Origin: Ophiocordyceps camponoti-saundersi (nom. inval.)
Lineage: Eukaryota; Ascomycota; Sordariomycetes; Hypocreales; Ophiocordycipitaceae
DNA length: 64,000 nt
NCBI GenBank assembly: GCA_003339415.1
Contig: PDHQ01000051.1
Location: 1,293 to 65,292, forward strand
Direction of reading: 5' to 3'
Below, piece by piece: positions 45,756-57,294 of the stretch. The translations under genes were made by a program, and so were the position numbers. Positions within the stretch are counted from its first letter, which is position 1, and each line of letters starts with the position of its first letter. Under the pieces are notes generated by a model. The model made no database searches and had not been told where the DNA came from. It saw only the letters and a list, made by a program, of their open reading frames with translations.

Positions 45756-47963
45756 TTAGTTGCCCGACGTGCTGCGTTCTGACGCTTCGCCCTGTCTATT
45801 ACGCAGCTGTCCATCGGCGGGCTCTTCAGTTGAAGAGTCTTGGCGTCGAGCCTGCGTAGTGCTGCTGGCTTTCAGCTCCATCATCACCGTCTTGAGCTCC
45901 TCAAACTCGGCTCGAAGACGCCTAACTTCGACCGCGGCCGCGTCGTCTTCCAAATTCGGCTTCACGGCATCGCAAGTCTTGATCCATCCCTCTGCCTCAA
46001 AGTCGAGCTCGTGAGACAACTGCTCCCATTCCTCGACAACGTCGTCATCGTCCTCGCCTCGGGCGCGGTTGCGCCGTATGTCATGGGCCACGCGCGTCTC
46101 GAAATAGGCAGTGGCGAAGAGAAGAGGAGAATACAGGAAGCCCATGATGTAGTCGTTGACGCGCTTGTACGTCCTCTTGTCCATCCACCACTCGAACAGG
46201 CCGGAGACGATTAGTTCGACGAGATTCAGCGGGGGGATGTATACGTTCTCGTCAGGGGCGCGAATGAACTGCAACGTCTTTTCCGAGAACAAGGCGAGGT
46301 ACTCGTCGTCGGCGTTGTCGTAGATTTTCGAATAGCTGGAGTTGAAGAGGGCGATGAGAATGTTGAGAAGAATCACCTTGTATGCATTGCGTCAGCTCTC
46401 GGCCGCGAACACCATGACGGTCAACGTACCATGACAACAAAGGTGAAGCAGTAGTAGAGAATGACGCCCCATGGCGGCCCGAAGTTTTCAAACCCTCCAA
46501 ACTCGGGACTCTGTAGCACGGCTTTGATCATGGCCTCGACGATGAAAAGTGCGTCGCCGATAACGTTGTCGTCCGTCACGTCCAGGCCTATGAATGCTTG
46601 CAAAAAGCCAAGAACAATCAAGACGAGCAGGGCGAAGAAAATGATGGATTCCTTGATCATGACATTGAGGACGACGAGCATGGCGCCGAAGAATTTGAAG
46701 CTGTCGAGGTACAGCAGGAGCCGCGACCAGAACATGGGGGCGACAAACGACAGCAGGTTGTAGCTCAATGTGCTGTAGTAATGGCGGGATTCAGAGCCGG
46801 TGGGAGACGTCAAGCCGACGACGCGGAAGACGAGCGAAACTATGAGAAAGGTGTAAAGAATGGCATTGAAGCCGTTCCAAAAGCCCAGGATGTGGTAGCC
46901 GGCTTTCCAAAACTTGAGGATTTCATGGCATACGAATCCAAAGGTAAAGGCGTACATGACAACTTCGGCGCCGTCAAACGCTCCGGTCGGATTTACCGAG
47001 TTGACAGCGGCCGTGTAGAGGGCGAGGTAGATGAGAGAGAAGAGCAGCTGGGCGACGTTCTGATATTTGGGAACTCTCATACGATTAGGATCCATGTGGA
47101 CGAGGAACTTGGTGCAGTCCCTATCCTCGTAGTCGGTAAAGACGGAAGGATCGTCGGCCGACTGGACGAGCCAGCCTCGCCAGAGATGACTGATGCACTT
47201 CTGAAAGCCGGAAGAGCCGATGACGCGGACGGCGTGCAGGTCGACGGCCTTTTCGATGACGTTGACGGGTTTCGTGGGACCGCCGTCGACCATGATGGAG
47301 TAGCGGCGGAGGAGAATTTCGTGCATGAGGTAGGCCATATCTTGCTCGTCGTCGATGCTGCCAAGTTGTCAGGTGGTGAAGACGAGGCCGAAGCTGGAGG
47401 GAAGAGTACGAACATGGCCTTGGCTATAACGGCGCAGGCCTCTTGGCGCAACTGGTGAAGAGAAGAGTCCCAGAGCTCGGCTTGGGCCTCTTGCTGGAAC
47501 CAGCGGTAGTTGACGAGCAGGCAAAAGGCCTAGAGAGGGTGAGATTAAAGGAGACGACGGTCAAGGTGGGGATAGAACGCACGACGCAGCTCCGATGCTC
47601 CCGGCCACCAGCTTCTTGTGCGGCCAAGAGGACTTTTGAAGTGATGATGCGACCGTGAGGAGTCGTGATGCGACTCTCTTCCATCTCGCAAGGAACGCAC
47701 TCTTGGATCAGGCGGCGGAGTCGCAGGCACACCTTTGTGGCCTCGAGAGGTGGAATGGCATATTGCTCACGACGGTGGCCGAAGCGGGAGATGACTTGGA
47801 TGTTGGAACGCGTTAGCCGGTTTGCGATGATACATTGGAACAAAGTGGCCGACTGACGCGCGCGTTCCTCTTCACGAAGCCAATGATCGTCACGGCGGCG
47901 TTCTGGCTGGCTGGAGATGCCCAGAGCGCGGCTGAAGACGCCCCAACGGGAGACGTTGGACAT
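45756..47963 (-). CDS. YVC1: Yvc1-like TRP cation channel of the vacuole (TRPY)
   Basis: Four exons (47963-47583, 47529-47414, 47357-46430, 46376-45756; introns of 53, 56 and 53 nt) give 681 aa, close to yeast Yvc1. TRPY channels release Ca2+ from the vacuole on osmotic or mechanical stimuli. The cytosolic N-terminal helical domain includes VIEKAVDLHAVRVIGSSGFQ. Six membrane helices follow (QLLFSLIYLALY, MYAFTFGFVCHEI, GFWNGFNAILYTFLIVSLVF, further segments to FVVMVILLNILIAL). The pore loop lies around SPEFGGFENFGPPWG, before the last helix. The C-terminal tail has FIRAPDENVYIPPLN, an acidic stretch RARGEDDDDVVEEWE and a coiled coil. The donor at intron 2 is GTTCGT. The N-terminal ~70 residues are weakly supported; an upstream exon is possible. 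Confidence 0.85.
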
Positions 47964-49322
47964 GACGAAGCTGCAGAGCAGATGGTGAGACAATTCTATG
48001 CCGAAGACACAACAGGACAAAGAGAGACGCGGAGGTGACTGAGGAAAGAATGAAAGGTGAAGGTGAAGGTGAAGGTGAAGAGGAAGCTGGCTATGACCAG
48101 GATGAGGGTCCGAAGACGCCGGAGATGCGATGTCCCAATTGGGTCACAGCGCGGGCCACCATCATGATTGTCAAGCCAACTGACGGGAACGGTGTGGCCC
48201 GTGTGGGTAAGGTGAGAGAGCTCGGATGTGTGTCTGTGGGTGTGCGTGTTTTTTTTTCCCCTTGTCCTCTCTATTAATAGAGACCAGATGAGACCAGACG
48301 AGACAGGACGAGACGGGATGAGCCGGGATGAGCCGGGGATGAAGCTGAAGAAGTTACATAATCACGAGCTTTACCGAGGCCCACCGAGGCTCACCTCGAC
48401 CAACTTCACGCCTGACCATGTGTGGATGGATGAGGATGTGGACTGGTAGGTAAGTATGTATGTGCAGTATGTATGCGTGCATGTATGTGGTATAACGGAT
48501 ATGTACGTATGAATAAATCAGGCAATGCAAAGCCGCAGGCGGTGCGTGCGACACTGGATGCGCAGCCACGTCATTGGGCACAACTGTGGTTTTCGTCGAG
48601 GCCAATCCAATACCCGCCTTGCCTGGCGATGCTTCCCGGAGAACACGATGCTACCTACCCACTGCCTACCATTGCCCGCCTACCTCTACCTGCCTACCTA
48701 CCTCCAGGCGCTAGCTGCCTGATGCATGTATTTAGGTCCAGGTCACACTTTGTTTACAACAGGCCCTCGTTCTGTCTGTGCTCACCAAAACAACCCCCTC
48801 CCCTCTTTTCTCTCTTCTTCAGGTGTTGAGGAGACTCGGCAGCTTCTGATCCTTTGCATTGATCGACCTTGCTTTTGTCTCCCCCCCCGCTCAGCCCTTG
48901 TCCGTCTCTGTCTGGTGCTTCGTCACCCGCTGCAGAATACTGGTTCCTCTAACAGCGAAAAGGCGTCTGTGAGTCATCTTTCTATCTAGGTACCCTATCT
49001 ATCTACCTATCTATTCCTCTGTCCCTTCCTCCTTCGCTCTTTCCTTTTCTGTGCCTTTCTGTGCCTACCTATCCTCGCTTCCGCTTCCACACAACCCTCT
49101 CCCACACGTCCCTCTTCCACGCGTCCCTCTTCCTCGCGTCCCTCCCTCTTCCACGTCCGCCTACCTACTCGCCTATCATTGCCATTCGCCTGACCGCCCG
49201 TAAGCCAAGACTCTTCACTGGCCGAGCCCAACATTACTAACGTGCATCTATCCAGGTTTTCTCATTGGTTGCCTTGCAAGTCTTCTTTTTTTTCTCATCC
49301 TTCATCTGCCTCCAGCTCGTCG
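47964..49322. other. Divergent intergenic region
   Basis: Between the TRP channel and the AAA ATPase. It has GGTGAA iterations (48055-48080), a degenerate GACGAGAC stretch (48283-48340) and TATG tracts (48460-48510). The right part probably holds the AAA-gene 5' leader and a leader intron. No other gene is recognised. Confidence 0.5.
48969..49255 (+). other. Possible 5'-leader intron of the AAA ATPase gene
   Basis: A GTGAGT donor at 48969 and an ATTACTAACGTGC branch region with acceptor TCCAG ending at 49255, 67 bp ahead of the ATG, could define a 287-nt leader intron. The branch and acceptor are very good; donor choice is uncertain. Confidence 0.4.
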
Positions 49323-51823
49323 ATGCACACCATGGACTCCCATGATGCTGCCGCCGGCCAGGGCGAAAACCGGAACCAAGTCGTCGAGGAAAGTGCTTGT
49401 GTTGCCTCGGACACGGGACAGTCAAACAAAAAGGATATAGAATCTGCTCACGGTTCCCAAAAGGGCAACAAGAAAAAGATGACTACGATGACGACGACGA
49501 CGACAACGAAAGCGACACGCAAACGATCGTCGCCGAAGAAACATCGCCGATCAAAGTCGAAACGAGATGAAAGTAGCGATTCAACTTCTCAGCTTGAGCT
49601 CGACGATGTTTCTTCCGATTCAGACTCGGATTCTTTCGACTCTTCCTCTGACTCGGACATTGAGGTGTCGAAAAAGAAACAGCCGCTTCGTAGCTCCAAG
49701 GGTCGACAGCTGGCACGCAGTGAAAAAAGAAAATGCAAGTCCACCCGGAGACGTGCTCATCATAGCTCAGAGTCCGAGTCCGAGCCTTCGCTTTCCGAGT
49801 CTAACATGTCGACTGAAGCCGTGGCTGGAAGTGGCCGCAGTCTGGATGGAGGCTTCGATTCCAAGGGGCCGACCAAGTTTTACCTTCACGAGCAGCTCAA
49901 CCGCCTCGAACTTTGCGTCTCCCAGCTTCAGATGCAGCTGGCTCAGACAACGGGAATGGCAGGCATGAACTCGGCCTTGCCCAACACCCTGGGCCTCGCA
50001 GCTGGAAATTATAACGGCCGGAATGGCGGGAATTTTCCCACGCAGTCGGCCGCTGCCGCCAAAGGCCTGCAGCCGCCTGTCCGTACGACTCGGCCGGGGC
50101 GTGCCCCCCGCTTTGATAGAGCTGCCATCCGGGACAGATCTTCTATGCAGGAAGTAGACGTCGATCGAAAGTCGCAAGTTGATAAGAAGACGTCAAGCAA
50201 GAAGGTCAAGGTGGACTTTAAGCGTGTCGACTGGGTCTGGGACACGTCCCTGTACACGTACAAACTACAGGACACTGCCCAGATGTCTCTCAACTCGCTG
50301 TACGACGAGTACATTTTCCACGTTCGACGAACCTTTGACTGCGAGGGCAAACTTCGCGCCACCCTGGTCGACATTCGCAGCAAGCTCCTGCGAGAGAGCC
50401 TGCAGGAAGTCATTGGCAACGTGCGAGGCGCGAGTCTGGTTGACGAGACGCCAAAGCTTGACCCCAATCTCCTGTTCTTGTATGTAAGGCCCTTTTTTTG
50501 TGCGTCTCTTTGAGTCGCGTCGTCGCTGCGTAACTAATTTTCTCCGACAGATATCTCGAAGACTTTCGTCTTCACGTCAAGCAGCTGAAAACGACGAGGC
50601 CGACCGGGGGAGACAAGAAAGATCGCGAGAAGATGAAAGCGCGCATCAAGGACAAGCGAAAGCAACTCAAGGTGCTCATCGCATACCTGGACGAAGACTA
50701 CGCCAAAATCAAGGACAGTCTCTACCCCATGCTTGACAGCGGCATCATCACGTTTGATCTTTTATGGGCCTTGTGGAAGCCCAACACGCTCATCTACGGC
50801 ACAACGTACGGCTCGGGCGAGGATCCCAGAGTGTTCAAGGTCGACATGGCGTATCACCAGTCGACCATCATGAGAGGCAACTCTTATGTCGTCGAAGGCA
50901 AATATCTCGAGTTTGACGGCAAGAAGTTTGGATACGGCACGTCGGCCGAGGACATTCCCGAGTTTCAGGGCGCTCGAAAGATTACGAGCCTGCCGTGCTA
51001 CCCGCTCAAGTATCACAAGGACGAGGCGCGAGTGCGGCAGAAGCTCATCGAGAGAGGCAAGAAGTTTGTCGCCCTCAGCGGAGTGCACTACAAGTGTTAC
51101 TCGGGGGTGGCGTACATGAAGCGCAAGAAAGGGTCGATTATCAAGTTTAACGTGCAGCAGAGCCGGATCATGGTGGATCCAGCCATCTTCCGCAGGATGA
51201 ACCCCAATTACGCCGTGTCCATGGTCCGTCCCAAGGATGACGACATGCTGTCGGACGATGGCATGTCGGACGAGTCCAACTGCTGCGACAGCGACTCGGC
51301 GGACGAGGAGCGTCGAGCCAAGATGCGATACGTGTCCAAGCTATTCATCAAGGCGAAGCTTTCCAAGGGCGAGACAGGCGAGCCCGGCAAAGTGCGAGTT
51401 CTGGAATCTCTCCCGCGAGAGGGGCCGACTATGATGAACGGCGGCGGCAGCGGCGGCGGGACAACGACGGCAACGGCGACTGACAGGGGCGAGGGGCCGA
51501 GCGAGAGCTCGACCAACGGTGGAGAAGCGGCCGAGACGCCGGCCGAGACTCCGGCCGAGACGGTGCCGCATTTCTCGGACGAGAATTACCTGATTGCGTC
51601 GCCGGTGGTGTTTGGCTTCGCGTTCTCGGAGAAGCAGTGGCTGGAGCTGTCGGTGTCTGCGGTCAAGGACATAAGCTGGAATGAGAAGGCGTGGGATTCG
51701 CTGGTGTTGGAGCCGGAGACGAAAGACCTGATCCAGGCGCTGGTGCAGTCTCGCAAGTACCACGCGGCGCAGACGATAGACGATGTGATACAGGGCAAGG
51801 GAAAGGGGCTAGTGAGTAAGTGG

Positions 51824-51873
<50 letters not shown>

Positions 51874-52708
51874 CCTCTCCGTCCTCTCCGTCCTCTCCTT
51901 CTTTTTCTTCCTTCTCTTTGGCTAACGGAGAGGGCGCAGCGGTGCTTCACGGCCCTCCCGGAACGGGCAAGACATTGACGGCAGAGGGCATCAGCGAGCT
52001 CCTCAAGTGTCCGCTTTACATGGCGTCTGCGGGCGAGCTCGGGACGGACTCGCGTTACCTCGAGGCGGAGCTACAGAAGATTCTAGACATATGCCATGCG
52101 TGGGGAGCTATACTGTTGCTGGACGAGGCGGACGTGTTTCTGGAGAAGCGAAACATGCAAGACATTCATCGTAACGCGCTGGTCAGCATCTTTTTGACGC
52201 AGATGGAATACTTTCAGGGGATTCTCTTTTTGACGACGAATCGGGTCGAGGTGAGTTTCTTCTTGTTCCTGGGACCCCTTTTTCCCTGACGGGGATTGTT
52301 GTCTCGGGTTCTTGGTTTTGTTTTGTTTTGTTTCGTTTGCTAACCAAGTTGATGTGGCAGACATTCGACGAAGCTTTTCAATCGCGAATTCACATCGCGC
52401 TGCGTTACGACGCGCTGGACGGCAAGGCTCGGAAGACAATCTTCAACATGTTCATCCAGCGGATCAAAGCCCTAGGCAGGCTGGAGGTGCAGCCTTTTGC
52501 GGAGGAAGACGTGGACGAGCTGGCAAGGCACGAGCTCAACGGACGGGAGATTAAGAACGTGATGGGGTCGGCGCAGGACCTGGCGGTGAGCAGAGGGGAG
52601 ACGTTTAGCATGCGACATATCCGCAAGGTGCTCGACGTTCATGCCAAGTTTGGGCGAGACTTGCGGGGAGGGCCGGGGTATGAGGAGGCGATGAGGAGCT
52701 ACTTTTAG
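49323..52708 (+). CDS. Fungal AAA ATPase with long disordered N-terminus
   Basis: Four exons (49323-50479, 50551-51815, 51940-52250, 52361-52708; introns of 71, 124 and 110 nt) give 1026 aa. Residues 1-230 are low complexity (Thr run, acidic Ser/Asp runs, Lys/Arg stretches). Residues about 310-800 form a conserved non-catalytic region of the filamentous-fungal AAA family, with FDLLWALWKPNTLIYG and FKVDMAYHQSTIMRGNSY. The AAA module has Walker A GPPGTGKT at about 812-819, Walker B AILLLDEAD near 864-872 and LTTNRVETFDEAFQSRIHIAL as the sensor and arginine region. The C-terminal lid ends at RSYF. Function is not established; these are often expanded in Pezizomycotina and are sometimes linked to vegetative incompatibility or stress. 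The second intron contains a CT microsatellite. Confidence 0.88.
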
Positions 52709-54084
52709 GGGGGGGGGGGGGGGTGTGATGGTGGTGGTGGTGGTGATGACGGTGACGGTGACGATGACGATGATGACGATGTGTATGTAGCTCAGTAGGT
52801 ATGTATGCGTGTATGTATGTGTGTGTGCATGTCTGTCTGTCTGTCTCTTTCTTTCTCGGGGTGTGTGAGTGTATGTGAGCGTGTAAGTGTGTTTGGTTGC
52901 TCGGGGGTTGTTGAGAGTGGTGTTGGAATTGGGGGGGGGGGGGGGAGGGGGGAATTGATGCTAAGAGAAGTCGGACCGGGGGAAAAGGGGGGGAATCGGC
53001 GGGGGGATAGCGATGAGGTTGTTAGGATGGGATGGAAGAATGCGGAAACGGAGAGGGAGGGGAGCACGGTTTGTGTGACGACACAGGTGAGACTGATGAT
53101 GATGATGATGATGGGGATGGCACTGTATCCGTATATACCATGTATGTACATATGTCGTGTGAGGAATAACAGTTGAACAGAGCAGAAGAAAGAAGGACTT
53201 GACAATGATGATGGATGATGATGGATGGATGATAATGATGACGCTTGATCAGGGAGAGACGGCATTTAGCGAAGGGTTGAGCGTACACGTGTATGTAGTA
53301 TGTATGTGCACGGGTAGGTTAGCAGGTTGGTAGTTATCATGTGCACATACGGATAGTTGTAGCCTGTCAGGATAGGGGCCGGGCGTTTAGAGAAGGCCTA
53401 AGGGGGGGGGGGGGCAGTATAGGGGTTAGATAGGGGGGGTTGAGAGGTGGACAGTTGGTTGTTCGTTGTGAATGATGGATTCAATGAAAGGAGTGTTTTT
53501 TTTTATCTGCCTGCTTATACGGAAGAGAGAGAGAGAAATGCACAAGAACGATATATTGATCTTGATACGGGAGACTTGATGCAACGTGTTTGTTGGAATA
53601 CGATTAGGAGAAAAGCCCTAGGTAAAGGGGGTGGGTTTCTGGTTGTTAAGATGAGAGAGAGATGGTGCATGGATGGGATGATTTTCCTTTCCGTCTTGGC
53701 GAAGGGGGGAAACGGGAGATGGACGCTGTGTTTCTTTTTTTAGTGGCTTATTTCTTGGGTGAGGCATAGTCATGAGTGTGAATTGCATGGAGCGATGGGG
53801 GGGAAGCATTTGTTTCGATTGCTTCGAGACATGCGAGGGCTAATGGGCTTTTATGGATGGGTAGCGAGAGAAGAAGATGATGATGTTTTCGCCCGCTGAA
53901 GAGGAAGATCCGGATTGTGGGCGCTGGATGGGGGTTCACCCAGTGAGAGGGTAGGGGAGGGAGGGGTTCTGAACTGGCGGTAAGTGGTGAGTACATACAT
54001 ACATACATACATACATACATACGGACAGGTGAGTGAGGAAGATGGAAAGGTGCCCCGGCATCGGGATTTCTTTTCTGGGCGGGC
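52709..54084. other. Intergenic region with simple repeats
   Basis: G runs (52709-52722, 52931-52945, 53402-53414), GATGAC/GGT tracts (52725-52785), GATGAT (53097-53113) and a CATACATA tract (53993-54022). No supported gene. Confidence 0.55.
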
Positions 54085-54094
54085 GTTTAGATAC
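54085..54094. repeat. Left target-site duplication GTTTAGATAC
   Basis: An exact 10-bp copy, matched by 54478-54487, directly abutting the foldback element. Confidence 0.85.
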
Positions 54095-54477
54095 GAGTAC
54101 TATGTCAAGCTGACCATCAGGTCCGACCTCAGCCGACCAAAAACCCACTTTTGAATTATGTAATCTGACCACTACACATAGGCGCAGTACTTCACAAAAC
54201 AGATACAGGGACTTTACCTACTTAAATATATTAATTTAAGGAAAAATAATAAAATACTTTTTTTAAAGTATATGATAGTAGCTATCGTAAGAGCTTCTAC
54301 TTAGTATTTTTCTGAATTAGTATATAATTTATCGGAATTAATATATACGGGTAGGTAAAGTCCCTACCTTTATTTTATAAAGTACTGCGCCCGTGTGCAG
54401 TGGTCAGATTACATAATTCAAAAGTGGGTTTTTGGTCGGCTGAGGTCGGACCTGATGGTCAGGTTGACATTGTACTC
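54095..54477. mobile_element. 383-bp foldback element (Mutator-like MITE)
   Basis: A near-complete inverted repeat with symmetry centre near 54286. Each arm starts GAGTAC and runs at least 145 bp; the outer 96 bp of the arms differ at five positions by my reading, and about three quarters of all arm differences are transitions. The centre is strongly AT-rich. It is flanked by an exact 10-bp direct repeat. There is no coding capacity. Long terminal inverted repeats with 9-10-bp target duplications are typical of Mutator-like (MULE, e.g. fungal Hop-type) elements; a non-autonomous derivative is inferred. C-to-T type differences suggest RIP. Confidence 0.85.
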
Positions 54478-54487
54478 GTTTAGATAC
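54478..54487. repeat. Right target-site duplication GTTTAGATAC
   Basis: An exact 10-bp match to 54085-54094, directly adjoining the right terminus of the element. Confidence 0.85.
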
Positions 54488-56208
54488 ATAGATGATAGAT
54501 GGATAGATGTCTGTTGGGCGCGTTGCTCGTGCGTGCGTTGATGTGTGCTGTGTGTGTGTGCTATGTGGCCAGCATGCACGGTATACGGATAACGTGGTAT
54601 GTAGTACCTTGCAGAGAACCACAGTGCGAACGGTAAAGGTGCAAAGTGTGCGTGAGTGGGACGCCAATCGGGCCCTACCGTTTTTCTTCCTTTCCTTTCC
54701 TTCCATCCCATCCCTTTTTTTTTTCCTTTCCCTTGTTGATGAGACTAGCGGCAGCAAGGGGCGAGCGGGTAAGCTAAGTGTTCCTAGTACATGGTGGATG
54801 TTAGATGGGCGTGTGGGAGGAAAGAAAAAAAAAAAACTTGGATTTCTTTTGTTTTTAACCTGCTTTTTTTCTTTCTTTTTTTTTTCTTGATTTTTTGCTT
54901 TTTTTTCCCGCTGCCGCGCGTCTCTTGGAGATGGGGCGGCCTTTTTTTGGTGTCCGGGCCGATGATGGTGGGGCGGGAATGGAGCATTGAGGAATAGGAT
55001 GGAGGGCACTAAACGGGGGATAAACGGCTGCGATGGTTAGGTGGTGGGTGAGGGATGGAGGGGGGAGATGGCCAATGATTGCTTGAGCGTGCCTGGGGGA
55101 ATCTCTGTGTGGGTGTTTGTGTTCTAGAAGGGGAAATTTCACAGGGGAGAGAGAGATGATGATGATGATGATGATCTGCCTCTTTTGTTTTTGCCCTTTG
55201 AATCAATCAAGAAGTGAGTGAGTGTTTATGAGTGTTTGTGTGTGTTTACAATGTCGATTCACCATGGGGAGAAGGGAAAGGGGGGGAGGGGGTGGGTGCA
55301 ACCCCGTCTCTTTTTTCCTCTCTCCCACCCTTCCCTTGGGCCAATTCTCTCCCACCCCAACGTGTTCCTTTCTCTCTGCCCTGATCCACGTACCATCACA
55401 ATCATCAGTGCTCACTGACTGGGAAAAAAATAACCTGTCACCTTGTTTCCCCCCCTTTTTTTTTCCCTTGTTCTTTTCCTTTCAGGGCTACAGTCCGTAT
55501 GTACATACACCCCCCCCCCCCCTCCCCTTCTGAGGTGGCATCAATGGCCACCCCTCTTGTCCTCCTCTCCCCACTTCCACAGGGTGGTACCTGAAAATGG
55601 GCACGGTGCGAACCAAGGCACGCACTCGCGCACGAACAGCATGCGTGTGGGCTGTGTGTGTGTGTGAGTGTGTGCACACAACATACATACGGCGCGCCAA
55701 TGCACATTTGTCTCCATCACAGTGTGCCTCCTACTGTCCCGCCTGTAATGTAATTTAACCACCGCCCCTTTCTCTCTCTCTCTCACCTACTCGCCTTCTA
55801 CACTCTCTTCTCTCTCCTTCACCATCATCATCGACCTTCTTTTCCTACTCTCGTCTAAGCCCTTGGGCTAAAGCCATTCCTTTGAACTTTTAGTTCGTCG
55901 GTTGCCTCCGCCTAGACGGACCTCCTCACGCTCTCTCTCTCTCTCACCTACGCGCGCTCTCTCTCTCTCTCTCTTTTTCCTCTCCCGCTCTTCTCCCTCA
56001 TAAAACCCCATTCTCCCTCCCTCCCAACGCGCTCATCCCTTTCATTTGATCGAGGCCAACTTTACGCTCCTTCGAAACATTCAGCTTGTCGAGTATTCTG
56101 GTAATACACGACTCTTTACCCCCCCAAACTCATTTACCTTCTCTCTCTCGTCTTCTTCCGCAGCGAAACACAAAACAACAAAGAGCATTTCACAGCAACG
56201 ACAACACG
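54488..56208. other. Intergenic region and leader of the Asp f 4-like gene
   Basis: Poly-T, GATGAT (55156-55176), a C run (about 55509-55522) and CT tracts (55770-55790, 55934-55976). Frames such as 54404-55009 (minus) are Lys/Arg runs with no domain. The last 150 bp are probably the transcript leader, and CATAAAACC near 55999 may be a weak TATA element. Confidence 0.5.
56101..56163 (+). other. Possible 5'-leader intron of the Asp f 4-like gene
   Basis: GTAATAC donor at 56101 and a pyrimidine-rich acceptor TTCCGCAG ending at 56163 would remove 63 nt just ahead of the ATG. It has a typical size, but the branch site is unclear. Confidence 0.4.
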
Positions 56209-57294
56209 ATGAAGACTTCGCTTTCCGCTCTCCTGTTGGCTGCAGCACTCGGCGGCGCCGTTGCTCATCCCAGTGGTCACGGTCATCGTCACTTTCACCG
56301 CGCTGTCGATACTTCTTACACCAAGTCGATCATACCCGGCAAAAGCGGTAACAACGTAAACAGCATCCCCGATTCCACCGTCGACAAAGCTCAGGCTCCC
56401 CCTTCGCCCAAGGAGGATGGCCCGCCGCCGTCTGCCCCTCCCTCTGTTCCTGCCTCGACCGGCTCGGGCTACACTGGCCAGGACAACAAGGAACCTGAGA
56501 AGCAGCCAAGCCACAGCAGCGAAAGCTTTGGCATCGGTCCCGACTCATACGAGCCCTTTTGCGGTGGTGCGCCCCCAAGCTCGTGGAAACCTGCATGCTC
56601 TGGTCCTGCCCCCGCCAAAGGTATTTTCAACAAGCGTGCCTCTGCCGCCGACGTCGCGCTGGCGGGCAACCTCGGCCTCCAGAACGATTACGGTTGCAAT
56701 CTCAAGCTGGTAAAGAGTGACTACGCCAGGAAATATGACAACACATTCCTCTTCAAGAACAACGGAACTAGCACGCAGGCCTGCGTGTGCTGGCTCAAGA
56801 TTGGACCCGACGGCTGTAAGATCGACGGCTTCTGGAAGGGCAAAGAAGCCCTGAAGCAATTCACCATCGGTCCTGGCGGCAAGCAATACCTTGCCATCCA
56901 AGCCGACTCCAAGGGCGGCTGCTCCTGCCACAAGAACTACATCCCCACCACGCCCGGAATCATGACCGGTCTAGGCTTCCCGGTCGGTGGCGGTCAATGG
57001 GGCAGCACATGGCTCGAGTTCGACATGGCCAGCGAGAAGAATGGCGGCTGCAGCGGTGCCGATGCCTCTTCCCTCGTCGCCGCCAAGAACAACATGGACA
57101 TTCCCGGCATGCGAGTCTGTGTCGCTGACAAGCAGAACGGGGACTGCTCCATCATCATCGCTGGTGGCGAGGGCAACAAGTGGGCCTACACTGCCGGACA
57201 AGAGGATCTTGACGGACGCAGCATCAACGTCAATCCCGGCCCGATCCACTACGAGGTCGACATTGACTACCAAGGAAAGAAAGACTGGTCATAA
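56209..57294 (+). CDS. Asp f 4-like secreted protein
   Basis: Intronless, 361 aa. Residues 1-19 are a signal peptide, followed by a His-rich stretch (HPSGHGHRHFHR) and a Pro/Ser-rich linker (about 45-110). A Kex2-type site (FNKR) precedes the globular domain near 142. From about 150 the Asp f 4-like domain begins: GNLGLQNDYGCNLKLV, WLKIGPDGCKIDGFW, STWLEFDMASEKNGGCSGADAS, MRVC and a final YEVDIDY strand. The family is secreted and was first described as an Aspergillus allergen; its biochemical role is not established. At least ten cysteines in the domain would be disulfide-bonded outside the cell. The start is the ATG at 56209; in-frame sequence upstream lies in a probable leader. Confidence 0.9.
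   Translation: MKTSLSALLLAAALGGAVAHPSGHGHRHFHRAVDTSYTKSIIPGKSGNNVNSIPDSTVDKAQAPPSPKEDGPPPSAPPSVPASTGSGYTGQDNKEPEKQPSHSSESFGIGPDSYEPFCGGAPPSSWKPACSGPAPAKGIFNKRASAADVALAGNLGLQNDYGCNLKLVKSDYARKYDNTFLFKNNGTSTQACVCWLKIGPDGCKIDGFWKGKEALKQFTIGPGGKQYLAIQADSKGGCSCHKNYIPTTPGIMTGLGFPVGGGQWGSTWLEFDMASEKNGGCSGADASSLVAAKNNMDIPGMRVCVADKQNGDCSIIIAGGEGNKWAYTAGQEDLDGRSINVNPGPIHYEVDIDYQGKKDWS

Noticed and set aside
54404..55009. 201-aa minus-strand frame over the foldback element and poly-T
   Set aside because: Lys/Arg-rich translation of homopolymers, and it starts inside the mobile element.
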